From Rhodospirillaceae bacterium LM-1 (lineage in GTDB: Bacteria > Pseudomonadota > Alphaproteobacteria > Rhodospirillales > WMHbin7), in assembly GCA_902725215.1 (NCBI GenBank), contig CACUVI010000030.1:1-64000 (forward strand): a stretch of DNA of 64,000 nucleotides. The letters run 5' to 3'. Positions 39,866 through 48,872 of this stretch are shown here, one piece after another (the stretch's first letter is position 1; each line of letters begins with the position of its first letter). The notes beneath the pieces are model-generated. The model was not told where the DNA came from. It made no database searches and worked only from the letters and a program-made list of their open reading frames with translations. Both the position numbers and the translations under genes were made by a program.

Positions 39866-40936
39866 ATGTCCCACCCTGATTTCTCGCAGCATTTGCCGCT
39901 TCAACAGGATCACCCGCTTGCGTTAGATCAGTTGCATCAATTGAGCAACTGCCTCATTGACATCTATCATGTCGATACGCATTGCGACCGATCAACGTTC
40001 ATCGACCTTATTTTTGACCGTTACGCCCGGCTTATTCCGCACGACGCCGCCCTTTGGAGCGGCACCAGCTACGGCCCCAGCTTTCCCCACGACCCCGCCA
40101 TCCGTTACATGCACTTTTACAACCTGCCCAACGCCATTTCTGCTTTCTGGCAGTTGAAGGAGAATTATCAGGCGCGGGCGGAAATGATCGCCTATCAACT
40201 GGCGAATCCTGGCAAGGGAAATATTGTGAACGCGAAAACGCCGGGCCTTGAGCATGTGTTTCCTCAGCTCTTCGCCAGCCAAGGGATTCGCCATCTTCTG
40301 GCGATCTATCTGCTCGATCCTGCGACAAAACTTTTCAGCATCATTTCGCTTTACCGTTTTAACGACGCCCCCTACACGGAGGCGGAGCGCTGCCTACATG
40401 AGCTTGCCTCTCCCCATATCCAAGCGGTGTTGCGCTTGCAAGCCCTGGCCCTTCTGGACCTGTCAGGCGCCAAGCCGGATAAGGAGAGTTCAATGGCCGT
40501 CGCCGATTCCGCAGGAGCCCTCCATCATGCCCATCCTTTGTTTCTTCAGATCGTCAAGCAAGAGTGGCCGGACTGGCAGGGTCCCGAATTGCCGCAAGCC
40601 GTCGCCAATGGAAACTTCTTGAACCGCGCGCAGACCCAATTCGTCGGAAAAAGAATTGTCATTCTGTCGCAGCCCCAAGGAGAGTTGCATCTTCTTTCCG
40701 CAAGACACAAGGACCGCTTTGATGATCTAACGCGCCGAGAGCGCCAAATCGCTGGTCTATTCGCAAGCGGACTTAGTTACAAGGAAGTTGCCCGCCAGTT
40801 GGACGTTTCCCCCATTACAGTGCGCAACACGCTGGCCAACATTTACAAAAAAGTCGGAGTTTCGGATAAGGGCGAGCTGACGAACATCCTTGCCACGCGC
40901 GCCTTGCGAAGCGGGCCTGAAGCGCCGGGGCCTTGA
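39866..40936 (+). CDS. LuxR-family transcriptional regulator
   Basis: 356 residues. The C-terminal 65 residues are a LuxR/GerE DNA-binding domain: 'LTRRERQIAGLFASGLSYKEVARQLDVSPITVRNTLANIYKKVGVSDKGELTNIL' (about 290-345). The N-terminal part is an uncharacterised GAF/PAS-like sensory region ('FDRYARLIPHDAALWSGTSYG'), with no receiver Asp, so it is a one-component type. The ATG at 39866 is preferred; a TTG 60 nt upstream would lengthen it by 20 residues. No target genes are obvious. The end is followed by 472 nt without a gene. Confidence 0.8.
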   Translation: MSHPDFSQHLPLQQDHPLALDQLHQLSNCLIDIYHVDTHCDRSTFIDLIFDRYARLIPHDAALWSGTSYGPSFPHDPAIRYMHFYNLPNAISAFWQLKENYQARAEMIAYQLANPGKGNIVNAKTPGLEHVFPQLFASQGIRHLLAIYLLDPATKLFSIISLYRFNDAPYTEAERCLHELASPHIQAVLRLQALALLDLSGAKPDKESSMAVADSAGALHHAHPLFLQIVKQEWPDWQGPELPQAVANGNFLNRAQTQFVGKRIVILSQPQGELHLLSARHKDRFDDLTRRERQIAGLFASGLSYKEVARQLDVSPITVRNTLANIYKKVGVSDKGELTNILATRALRSGPEAPGP

Positions 40937-41408
40937 GCGGATCGTCGAACTCCGCATCGCCGGGGTGACCTGGGGTTAGTCGATTCTGCGCCAAGGTAAA
41001 AATGTGGCTTTGATACATTTGTACTATTTACATCCGACATCATGAAATGGAACCATTCTCGACAACGGCATAGCGACAAAGTCCAGGGAGAGCGGCGAGT
41101 GCACAATTTCTTGGAAGCGACAGATATGCTGCGGCGTCGATCAATTTGATGGCGAAGCTGTGAACTTGCCTGAATGCCTCATCAAGCACACAGAGCAAAT
41201 GGCCCGAAACCAAGCGGTTTGCCGCAAATCAGACATGTATTGATGTGAATCGAACCGCTTTCAACATCGCCGGTTATGTGTGGCTTTGCAAAGCTCGGCC
41301 CCAATGGTCGCGCGAACCATGCAGGTCTATAACCCGCCCGGTTTCCTTGTGAATTTAATATTGAAGAACTATAGTCTTTTGCGGAAGGGATTGTTTGACG
41401 TCGTGACG
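40937..41408. other. Intergenic region upstream of the response regulator
   Basis: 472 nt without a supported gene. An 8-bp inverted repeat AAGCGGTT / AACCGCTT (41212-41219, 41253-41260) and the promoter at 41347-41375 are the only structures seen. A reading frame that would start at 41280 is rejected because the promoter lies inside it. Confidence 0.5.
41347..41375 (+). promoter_or_regulatory. Promoter of the OmpR-type response regulator
   Basis: TTGTGA (41347-41352), a 17-nt spacer and TATAGT (41370-41375). AAGGGA follows at 41385-41390, then the GTG/ATG start region at 41403-41409. Confidence 0.6.
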
Positions 41409-42158
41409 ATGTTTGAAAATAGCCTGCAAAAGTCGAGGGCAAACCGAGAGGTTCGACCAAGCCTTGTCGTGCTGGATGACGACCCGGTCACCAGATCGAT
41501 GATCGGCAAATATTTTTTGGGCGAAGGCTTTGATGTTCAGGAGGCGGGAACGGCGTCGGAATGCCGCACGATCTTGCGGCGCGGGCCGATCGACCTGCTG
41601 TTCGTGGATATTCGCCTGCCCGACGCTAACGGAATTTCCTTTTCCCAGGAAGTGCGCGCCGCCAGCCAAGTCGGCATCATCTTCGTGACCCAGAACGACA
41701 ATGAGATCGACCGTGTCGTCGGCTTGGAATCGGCTGGCGACGATTACGTGACCAAGCCGGTCAATTTGCGCGAGTTAATGGCGCGCGCGCGCGCCTTGCT
41801 GCGCAGGCGAAAACTGTATAGCGCGCCCGGCAAGCGGCCCACCATTCTAACCTTCGGACCCTATATTCTTGACCTGACGCGGCGCGAACTGGCCGTCGAT
41901 TCGGGCGAGCAGATTGCCTTGACGCGCGGCGAGTTCGACCTGCTGGCGGCCCTGGTCGAGGCGGATGGGCGGCCCCTGTATCGCGATTTCCTGGCCGAGG
42001 TGGTCAGCACGCGTTCCGGCGAAGGCGATACGCGCACGGTCGATTCCTTGGTGTCGCGCCTAAGGCGCAAGCTAAACCTGTTGGATGGATCAAGCGCCAT
42101 CATCGTAACCGTTCCCAGCGTCGGTTACCGGTTCGCAGCCCCCGTCGTTTCATCCTGA
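41409..42158 (+). CDS. OmpR-family response regulator (TorR-like)
   Basis: 249 residues. Receiver domain with acidic pocket 'VVLDDDPVTR', phospho-Asp67 in 'LLFVDIRLPDANGISF' and Lys in 'DDYVTKPVNLREL'. The winged-helix output 'FGPYILDLTRRELAVDSGEQIALTRGEFDLLAALVEADGRPLYRDFLAEVV....RTVDSLVSRLRRKL' is OmpR/PhoB type. It is tail-to-tail with a propeller hybrid kinase, overlapping by 34 nt, and is its likely phosphorelay partner. ATG 41409 (or GTG 41403) agrees with the promoter just upstream. Confidence 0.88.
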   Translation: MFENSLQKSRANREVRPSLVVLDDDPVTRSMIGKYFLGEGFDVQEAGTASECRTILRRGPIDLLFVDIRLPDANGISFSQEVRAASQVGIIFVTQNDNEIDRVVGLESAGDDYVTKPVNLRELMARARALLRRRKLYSAPGKRPTILTFGPYILDLTRRELAVDSGEQIALTRGEFDLLAALVEADGRPLYRDFLAEVVSTRSGEGDTRTVDSLVSRLRRKLNLLDGSSAIIVTVPSVGYRFAAPVVSS

Positions 42159-45100
42159 TCCACGCCTAGCCTGCGCGCCGCAGCGCCCAGCGCCTCCAAA
42201 CCAGAGCGGCGCGCCTTGCCCAATAGGACGACCAATTCCTGAAGTTGCTCTTGCGACGCGGTTCGAGAGTCTGCCTCGACTTGGCCCGCCTTGTCGGCCA
42301 CATCCGCCAAGCCAAGAGGTCCTGCCGCGCTGCGCATTCTGTGCGCCTGGGCCTCGACGGCCTGATTGTCGCCAGCCAAGGCGGCGGCTTCCATGGCGGC
42401 GATCATGAGACGCGACGATTTTTGAAACAGTCGCGCCAGGCGAATCATTTCGCTTGCCCCCAGTATCTCCAATTGCGCGCGAAGAAAGCCTTTGTCCAGG
42501 GCATGGCCGCGCGGATAGATCGGCAGGTCGGGCAGCTCGATCTCGTCAAGAGCTTCTTTCAGCTTCTCCAATTGCACGGGTTTGGATATGCCGCCATCCA
42601 TGCCTGCTTCCTCGCATTGCCGCCAAACCTCTTTGGTCAGATCGGCCGTCATCGCCAGAATCCGAAGCCTGCCCTGGCGGCCTTTTTCCCACTGCCTGAT
42701 CCGGCGCGTCGTTTCCATCCCGTCCATGGCGGGCATGCGCAGATCCATTAAAATCGCATCCACATCGGCGCCGGGCAGCGCCTTAATCGCATCCTTGCCG
42801 CAGTTGAAGCAGGTGGGGCTGTGGCCGAGGCGCAACAACAACTGCCTTGCGACGCGCAGATTAATCTCGTCGTCATCCACCACGAAGACGCGCAAACTGG
42901 GGGTTGACGATTGAACCTCGCTGACCTCAGCCTCAAGAACGGGTTCCGCGGCTTCGACATGAATGTCGAGCTGGAATTTGCTTCCCGTCCCCACTTTGCT
43001 GTCTACGCTGAGGGAGCCGCCCATTTGAGCGGCCATGCGCCGGGAAATGGCCAAGCCCAATCCGGCGCCGCCGTATTTTCTTGTAATGGAATCGTCCCCC
43101 TGCACGAAATCGCCGAAGATCGCCTCGCGCAAATCGTCGGCGATTCCAATGCCCGTATCGGTGACGGCGACGGACAAACGCAAGTTGTCGCCCTGCTCAT
43201 GAACGCAAAGGTCTGCCGTAACGCTTCCCTCATCGGTGAACTTGACCGCATTGCCCAGCAGGTTGATCAGGATTCGCGACAGCTTGATGTGATCGCAGCG
43301 TATCCAAAGAGGCGCCTGGGGCCTTACCTGCAAGATCAAATCCAAACCCTTCGCCTGCGCCTGGGGGCGGATCAGCGCCAGCGTATCGGCCGCCAAACGA
43401 TGCAGTTCGACATTGCTTAAGACAATCTCGGGATCTTTGACGCTGCTGCGGCCATATTCCAAGATGCTCTCGACCAGATAGCGCAAGTTGTTGCCAGCCT
43501 CTTTCGCCGTGCTCAGCAACTCGCGCGGTCCCTTCTCAAGCGAACGCGGATCAAGCAATTGCAGCATGCCCAGCAGACCGTTCAAGGGCGTGCGAATTTC
43601 ATGGCCGATGATCGCCAGGAAGCGCGATTTCATTTGATCGGCGGATTCAGCCGCTTCCTTGGCCCGTCTGGCTTCCTCCTCGCCCGCCACCGCGCGACGC
43701 ATGGCGGCTTCCACCTCGCTCGTCTTGGCCGCCACCTGCAAGGTCAGCTCCCGCTCGCGGCGCAGATAGTAGAGCTTGCGTCCGCGCATCAACCCAGCCA
43801 GGGCGGCCAGACAGGCCAGCGCGATCAGAAGCCTGAACCACCAAGTTTGATGCCAAGCGGGCATGACCAGAATGTCAAGGCTTACCGGGTCGGCGTTCAT
43901 GCTGCCGACGCCATTGCTTCCCTTGACCTCCAGGCGATAGCTGCCGGGAGAGAGATTGGCGTAGCGCACAAAGCGCTGGCGCGCCTGGATGGCGACCCAA
44001 TCCTTGTCGCTGCCAATCAGGCGGTAAGTATAGCGATTCTTTTCAGGCGCCGTGAAATCGAGGGCGGCGAATTCCACCGAGAATCCGCGATTCTCGGGAC
44101 CGATGACGATGCTGCCCGATGCCGCGACCACCTTGCGGCCAACCCGAACTTCGGTCAGCACCACGGGCGGCTTGAAATTCCATTCGGGCAGTGGGCCGGG
44201 GCGAATCACCACCATGCCGCCAAAGCCGCCCAGCGCCAGCGTTCCATCGCTAAGACGGGCGGCTGAATTGGCCCAAAAAGTGCCGATCTGCGCACCTTGC
44301 GCCGGTTCGATGGTGCGTATTGAAAAGTCCTTGGGATCGATAACGGCCAAGCCGCCACCCGTTCCAGCAAACATTTTACCATCTTGGCCTTCAATCACCG
44401 ACAGAACCGTGTCGTGCGGAAGCCCTTGCTCCATACTCAATCGCTTGAACTTCGGATCGCCCGCCAGCGCAGGATCGAAAATCGCAATGCCGCTGCCCGT
44501 ACTCAGCCACAACCTGCCTGAACTATCCGATCCGATGCTGGTGATGACGTCGCTGCGCAAGCCGTCTGGATTGTCCATGTCGGGATGAATTTGTCGGAAT
44601 TTTCCTGTCTTCTCGTCTTCGAGAAGGTTAAGTCCTCGCTGCGTTCCCACCCATATGCGGCCCTTCCCATCGCGGGCCAACGCCATGCCGCTGGCGTCGC
44701 TGATGCTGGTGGGATCGTCGCGCGATGGCCGGAAAAGCATGGGCGGCTCATTCTCGGACGCAACCAGCGCAAGACCTTCCGAACCCGTCACCCAAAGGCC
44801 GCGCTTGTCCAAAAGCAAGGCGCGAACATCCGTATTGGCCAGGGGCATATATTGCGTTGTCTGTCCGCTTGCCAGATCGACCCTGTACAAGCCCGAGGGC
44901 AACCCCACCCACAGCTTGCCGTCGCCGCTGTCAACGATGGCCTGGACCGTGCCGGCCGGCAAGTCGCCGGGCTGATTGCCGGTTGGAATGACTTGAACCA
45001 CATTCGCGACCGGGTCGAGCAGGGCGATGCCGCCCCTTCTGTGACCAACCCACACCCGGCCATTCTTCGTAGCGGCAAGGCTTCTGACATCCGTTCCCAA

Positions 45101-46165
45101 AAGCCCCTTCGACGGGCTGGGAACGATGGTCATGATTTGACGATTGGCGGGAATGCTGTAGCTGACACCACCCTGGGTGCTGGCCCAGATGACGCCGGAT
45201 TTATCGACCAGCAATCCGCTGACGGAATTGTCGCCAAGGCTGGCGGTCAGAGAGGGATTATGTTGAAAATGCCTGGTCTGGAACGACGATGTGCGCAGCT
45301 CGCGTATTCCGTTTCCGAATTCGCTGACCCACAGCACCCCTGGCCGAACTTCGACAATGGCGGATATTTGGTGCCCAGTCAGCGGCATGGTGGGTTCAAA
45401 GGTTAACTGGCCCTTTTCGTCATCCACTGTGCCGACGGCGCCCTTTCCCGTTCCAAACCAGATGACTTGGCGGCTGTCCTCGAACAAGGAAGTTATCTTT
45501 CCGGCCTTCGTTCGCGTCGGCATGGCCACGCGCTGGAAGGACTGGTTGGCTTCGCTCCTTCGCATCAGGCCTTGAGCGCTGCCCGCCCACACGCGCCCAG
45601 TGCCATCGACAAGAACGCTGGTTACCTCGCCGGACGGCAAGCCGTCTGCCGCTTCTTGAATCTCCCAAGCTCCCGTCTTGGAATCCAGCTTGGCCAAGCC
45701 CCGCCTGCCCGCAATCCAAATGCCGCCCTTATCGTCGCTTGCCAGATCAAGCACCCGGCCAACGCCGCTGCCGTTGTCGCGATAGGAAACGAATTTGCGG
45801 CTTTGCGCATCGAATCTTGAAACGATGCCGGATGCGCTGCTTAGCCATAATCTTCCCTGCCGATCCGTGTGCAGGTGGGTAACGATATTCTCCGGCAGCG
45901 AGCCTTCGTCCTTTTCGTCGTGCCTGAACACGGACAGGCGAAGCCCATCCCAACGCGCCAGACCGCCGGGCGTGGCTACCCAAATATATCCTTCACCGTC
46001 CTGTTCGATTGAAAACGCCACCGGATAGGGCAAGCCATTTGCTGAAGTCAAATGTTTGAAGACAGGCGGAACGGTCAGGTCCCAAGGCTCGGCGGCGGCC
46101 AGAACGGCCTTCCCCCAAAGGACGATACACAATACATATAAAATGAAGATGCCCAGACGGCGCAC
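42125..46165 (-). CDS. Propeller-type hybrid sensor histidine kinase (Reg_prop/Y_Y_Y-HisKA-HATPase-REC-HPt)
   Basis: 1346 residues. Signal/anchor 'RRLGIFILYVLCIVLWGKAVLA'; about 45-660 hold many 'G.IW.G...GL..' repeats, forming periplasmic beta-propellers. A Y_Y_Y domain follows ('KNRYTYRLIGSDKDW'), then TM near 778-798, HisKA with His in 'IIGHEIRTPLNG' (about 855), HATPase 'NLLGNAVKFTDEG' and 'GGAGLGLAIS', a receiver with Asp in 'AILMDLRMPAMDGM' (about 1141) and a C-terminal HPt with His in 'AHRMRSAAGPLG' (about 1275). It probably senses a sugar or polymer and drives a phosphorelay. The GTG at 46165 has GGAG 6 nt upstream and is preferred to the TTG at 46177. Confidence 0.93.
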   Translation of the reverse strand: MRRLGIFILYVLCIVLWGKAVLAAAEPWDLTVPPVFKHLTSANGLPYPVAFSIEQDGEGYIWVATPGGLARWDGLRLSVFRHDEKDEGSLPENIVTHLHTDRQGRLWLSSASGIVSRFDAQSRKFVSYRDNGSGVGRVLDLASDDKGGIWIAGRRGLAKLDSKTGAWEIQEAADGLPSGEVTSVLVDGTGRVWAGSAQGLMRRSEANQSFQRVAMPTRTKAGKITSLFEDSRQVIWFGTGKGAVGTVDDEKGQLTFEPTMPLTGHQISAIVEVRPGVLWVSEFGNGIRELRTSSFQTRHFQHNPSLTASLGDNSVSGLLVDKSGVIWASTQGGVSYSIPANRQIMTIVPSPSKGLLGTDVRSLAATKNGRVWVGHRRGGIALLDPVANVVQVIPTGNQPGDLPAGTVQAIVDSGDGKLWVGLPSGLYRVDLASGQTTQYMPLANTDVRALLLDKRGLWVTGSEGLALVASENEPPMLFRPSRDDPTSISDASGMALARDGKGRIWVGTQRGLNLLEDEKTGKFRQIHPDMDNPDGLRSDVITSIGSDSSGRLWLSTGSGIAIFDPALAGDPKFKRLSMEQGLPHDTVLSVIEGQDGKMFAGTGGGLAVIDPKDFSIRTIEPAQGAQIGTFWANSAARLSDGTLALGGFGGMVVIRPGPLPEWNFKPPVVLTEVRVGRKVVAASGSIVIGPENRGFSVEFAALDFTAPEKNRYTYRLIGSDKDWVAIQARQRFVRYANLSPGSYRLEVKGSNGVGSMNADPVSLDILVMPAWHQTWWFRLLIALACLAALAGLMRGRKLYYLRRERELTLQVAAKTSEVEAAMRRAVAGEEEARRAKEAAESADQMKSRFLAIIGHEIRTPLNGLLGMLQLLDPRSLEKGPRELLSTAKEAGNNLRYLVESILEYGRSSVKDPEIVLSNVELHRLAADTLALIRPQAQAKGLDLILQVRPQAPLWIRCDHIKLSRILINLLGNAVKFTDEGSVTADLCVHEQGDNLRLSVAVTDTGIGIADDLREAIFGDFVQGDDSITRKYGGAGLGLAISRRMAAQMGGSLSVDSKVGTGSKFQLDIHVEAAEPVLEAEVSEVQSSTPSLRVFVVDDDEINLRVARQLLLRLGHSPTCFNCGKDAIKALPGADVDAILMDLRMPAMDGMETTRRIRQWEKGRQGRLRILAMTADLTKEVWRQCEEAGMDGGISKPVQLEKLKEALDEIELPDLPIYPRGHALDKGFLRAQLEILGASEMIRLARLFQKSSRLMIAAMEAAALAGDNQAVEAQAHRMRSAAGPLGLADVADKAGQVEADSRTASQEQLQELVVLLGKARRSGLEALGAAARRLGVDQDETTGAANR

Positions 46166-46249
46166 AACGAACTCCAATTTCTGACGGTTTGTAATGCTAA
46201 TGGCTTAGCAAGCGTCGCGTCCAGCAAAAGGGGGCAAGATCGAAATCTT

Positions 46250-47731
46250 GTGGACCGCCATTCACAGTCCATGCATATTCCATCAATATTTTACGCGTAC
46301 CAACGGACTTCACTTGGTTTTAGGCCTGACTTGCGGGGATCGCCTTTGGATCGTTTTAAAAACACGTCTGCTTTATCGATTGCCGAGGCCTTCGACAGCC
46401 TGGATCAGGCCGTGCTTATTCTGGATCCCAACGGCAAAATTTCTTTTGCCAGCGCGCGATATCGGCGACTGTTCGACCTGAAAGAGCGCGTCTGCCATGC
46501 CGGGGCCGATTATGCGAACATCATTCGGATCTTCTCAGAGCGCGACATGTTTGGCCAGGATGTCGCCGACGCCAGCCTGGGCGAATGGATGACGCCGGTT
46601 CGCAATCGACAAAAAGTTTGCCGCCAATTGCGCTTGCCCGACGGCCGGATGCTGGAAGAGGTAGGAGCGCCGCTGCCAAACGGCGGCTATGTGTTCAGTT
46701 GCGCCGAGGTCAAGGCGCTGCCCGCTCCGTCCATTCAACTTAGGAACGCCAAGCGCGCAACCGTCCTGGCCCTCGCCGACTTGGCGGAATTTCGCGACAC
46801 CGACACCGGCGAGCATGTGATGCGCGTGGCGCGCCTGACCCAGGAGATCACGCGGGCGCTCGACAACGCCAGGGCCTTCCCCCACGAGATCGATCAGGAT
46901 TTTCGCGCCCAAATCGGCTTTGCCAGCATTCTGCACGATGTGGGAAAAGTGGCGATTGGCGACGATCTGCTCAGAAAGCCCGGATTGCTTGACGAAGTGG
47001 AACGACTGGCCATGCAGGAACATGCCGCAGCTGGAGCTGCTATTTTAACCAAGGCGCATTCCTTAGCGCCGGATAGCGATTATCTGCGCATCGCCGCCGA
47101 GATCGCCCGCTACCATCATGAGCGCTACGATGGAACGGGATATCCCGAAGGCCTTCGCATGAACAAGATACCTTTGTCGGCGCGCATCGTTGCCGTCGCC
47201 GACGTCTTCGACGCCTTGACCAGCGACAGATCCTACAAGCGGGCATGGTCCGAGGAAGAGGCGATCAATTATCTTGCCCAGCAGGCGGGCCGCCAATTCG
47301 ATCCGCAGGTCATTTCAGCGACCATGCAGGTTCTTGAGGAGCGCCGTCAAACGCCAATCATCCGCTGGTCGCAGGCGATGAGCGTGGGCCATCCCGTTCT
47401 TGACCGCGATCATCAAACGCTGATCGGTCTGGTCAATCAGATGAGCCTGCCCGCCAATCGCTGCGACCGGACGGTGCTGGAATTCGTGCTGGACGAGCTG
47501 TTGGGCTATACTTCCGCCCATTTCACGCGAGAAGAAGAGCATTTGCGCCGGATCGGCTTTGACGGCGCCGAGCGTCATGAAGCGATCCACCGCGATCTGG
47601 TCGATGAGCTAAGGGCCATCCGGGCGAATTTTCACGAAGGCAACGATCATCTGGGCGACAAGGTCGCCCAATTCGTGGCCGACTGGCTGCGCAACCATAT
47701 TTTGCTTGAAGACATGAAGTACGTAGTCTGA
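46250..47731 (+). CDS. PAS / HD-GYP phosphodiesterase / hemerythrin fusion protein
   Basis: 493 residues. About 45-150 form a PAS-like domain ('FDSLDQAVLILDPNGKISFASARYRRLF'). The HD-GYP domain (about 170-350) has 'EHVMRV', 'SILHDVGKVAIGD' (HD at 229-230), 'YHHERYDGTGYP' (HH 289-290, GYP 297-299) and 'VADVFDALTSDRSYK', so it should hydrolyse cyclic di-GMP. The C-terminal bacteriohemerythrin (about 370-493) keeps all seven iron ligands: H388, H424, E428, H443, H447, H483 and D488. It is probably an oxygen- or redox-controlled c-di-GMP phosphodiesterase. The start (GTG 46250) is uncertain; later TTG/ATG codons would trim up to 34 residues before the PAS domain. Confidence 0.9.
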   Translation: MDRHSQSMHIPSIFYAYQRTSLGFRPDLRGSPLDRFKNTSALSIAEAFDSLDQAVLILDPNGKISFASARYRRLFDLKERVCHAGADYANIIRIFSERDMFGQDVADASLGEWMTPVRNRQKVCRQLRLPDGRMLEEVGAPLPNGGYVFSCAEVKALPAPSIQLRNAKRATVLALADLAEFRDTDTGEHVMRVARLTQEITRALDNARAFPHEIDQDFRAQIGFASILHDVGKVAIGDDLLRKPGLLDEVERLAMQEHAAAGAAILTKAHSLAPDSDYLRIAAEIARYHHERYDGTGYPEGLRMNKIPLSARIVAVADVFDALTSDRSYKRAWSEEEAINYLAQQAGRQFDPQVISATMQVLEERRQTPIIRWSQAMSVGHPVLDRDHQTLIGLVNQMSLPANRCDRTVLEFVLDELLGYTSAHFTREEEHLRRIGFDGAERHEAIHRDLVDELRAIRANFHEGNDHLGDKVAQFVADWLRNHILLEDMKYVV

Positions 47732-47747
47732 TCGCCCCCGCTTTGCA

Positions 47748-47787
47748 CGGCAGGCGAAACGCCCTGCCGGAAACTTCCCGGCAGGGC
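47748..47787. terminator. Bidirectional terminator-like hairpin with alternative pairing
   Basis: A 10-bp perfect stem, GCCCTGCCGG / CCGGCAGGGC (47761-47770, 47778-47787), lies between two convergent genes. CGGCAGG at 47748-47754 can pair instead with 47763-47769, so two exclusive folds are possible. T-runs are weak on both strands. Confidence 0.5.
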
Positions 47788-47798
47788 GATACGCTTCC

Positions 47799-48872
47799 TT
47801 AGAACATCGCCATCATCACCATGGCCGTCGCCGTGCACAGCACCAGCAAGGGAATCGCCCAGTTCATGTAGACGAACAATTCGTTCTGCACATGATGGCC
47901 GAACAGCTTCTTCACGGCATTGAAGCGATAGAAAACAATGCCGATGGCGATGCACAGTCCCAGCAGGAAATAATTCAAGCCGAACAGACGCATCACCGGA
48001 TTGTCGCCAACCGCCAGATTGACGAAGCTGGAATTGACCGTGAAGTTCAAGCCGACGACGGCAAACAGGCCGCCGATGCTGATATTGGTTAGCTCGGTCG
48101 CATCGACGGTAAACTCTCCGTCCTCCATCTTGTTCAGCCACAAGGCCAACAACGGAATCAGAAGCGAGGAAAAGAGCGGCACGAAGATGGTGGCCAGCAG
48201 GCTGCTTTGATCGCGCTTAATCGCCAAACCAACCGTAACCCCGGTATTCATTTCACCGCGCCAAGACGGAACCGGAGACGGAGATATCTCGACCAACCCC
48301 ACCGTCCAACCGTCGATTTCCTTGATATAGCGGGTATTGCTGAATTCCAGCTCGTCTTGGCGAAAATCGAACTGCACTTTCTGCAAGGGTTCGATGCGCG
48401 ACAGGATTTCAACCGTCAGAAGCTGGTTGTCGAAGGGAAACTTCTCCAACGGAAAATCCGTGTTGAAGGTGGCAGTGGTGCGCTGGAGCAACTCGGCCTG
48501 GCCGTTGGGATAGATCCGCAGGCCGGTTTTCCTGAAGGTCGGCTCGCCGCTCATGTTTCCGAACTCGGAACGCGGGTTCCAGATCTCGCTTAGCTTCTTC
48601 TCGGCGGCATCTTCCTTATAGTCGATATAGCCGGTTGCAGCCGCCTGCGACGGCGGATAGGCCAGACGCAGGTCGCGCCAGCGCAGGCGCATATCCACCG
48701 TGGCGGTGAAATTGCCCTCGTTCTCATTGATCGCCTTCACCTCGACGAAGCTGAGACCGGCGCGCACCAGAACCGGAAAGCCCCGGCCCCATGGCAGTTG
48801 TGCCGGATCATCCTGCGCCGCTGCGGCGAATGCCTGCAGCGAGAACAGAATTGCGATCAGCCAGCGGATCAT
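47799..48872 (-). CDS. Pentameric ligand-gated ion channel homologue (GLIC/ELIC-like)
   Basis: 357 residues. Signal peptide 'MIRWLIAILFSLQAFAAAAQ', then a periplasmic beta-sandwich ligand domain with 'ATVDMRLRWRDLRLAY' and 'FPLEKFPFDNQLLTVEI', the FPFD loop (145-148) replacing the eukaryotic Cys-loop. Four membrane helices follow: M1 'LLATIFVPLFSSLLIPLLALWL' with the conserved Pro, M2 'ELTNISIGGLFAVVGLNF', M3 'YFLLGLCIAIGIVFYRF' and M4 'YMNWAIPLLVLCTATAMVMMAMF' at the very end. Glu260 lies at the position equivalent to the GLIC -2' Glu, suggesting cation selectivity (inference). The ATG overlaps the stop of a dCache_3 receptor gene (ATGA), so both are coupled. The ligand is unknown. Confidence 0.92.
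   Translation of the reverse strand: MIRWLIAILFSLQAFAAAAQDDPAQLPWGRGFPVLVRAGLSFVEVKAINENEGNFTATVDMRLRWRDLRLAYPPSQAAATGYIDYKEDAAEKKLSEIWNPRSEFGNMSGEPTFRKTGLRIYPNGQAELLQRTTATFNTDFPLEKFPFDNQLLTVEILSRIEPLQKVQFDFRQDELEFSNTRYIKEIDGWTVGLVEISPSPVPSWRGEMNTGVTVGLAIKRDQSSLLATIFVPLFSSLLIPLLALWLNKMEDGEFTVDATELTNISIGGLFAVVGLNFTVNSSFVNLAVGDNPVMRLFGLNYFLLGLCIAIGIVFYRFNAVKKLFGHHVQNELFVYMNWAIPLLVLCTATAMVMMAMF

Noticed and set aside
41280-41408. Longer N-terminus for the OmpR-type regulator
   Set aside because: A TTGTGA-N17-TATAGT promoter and AAGGGA site lie inside this stretch, and the extra residues are not receiver-like.
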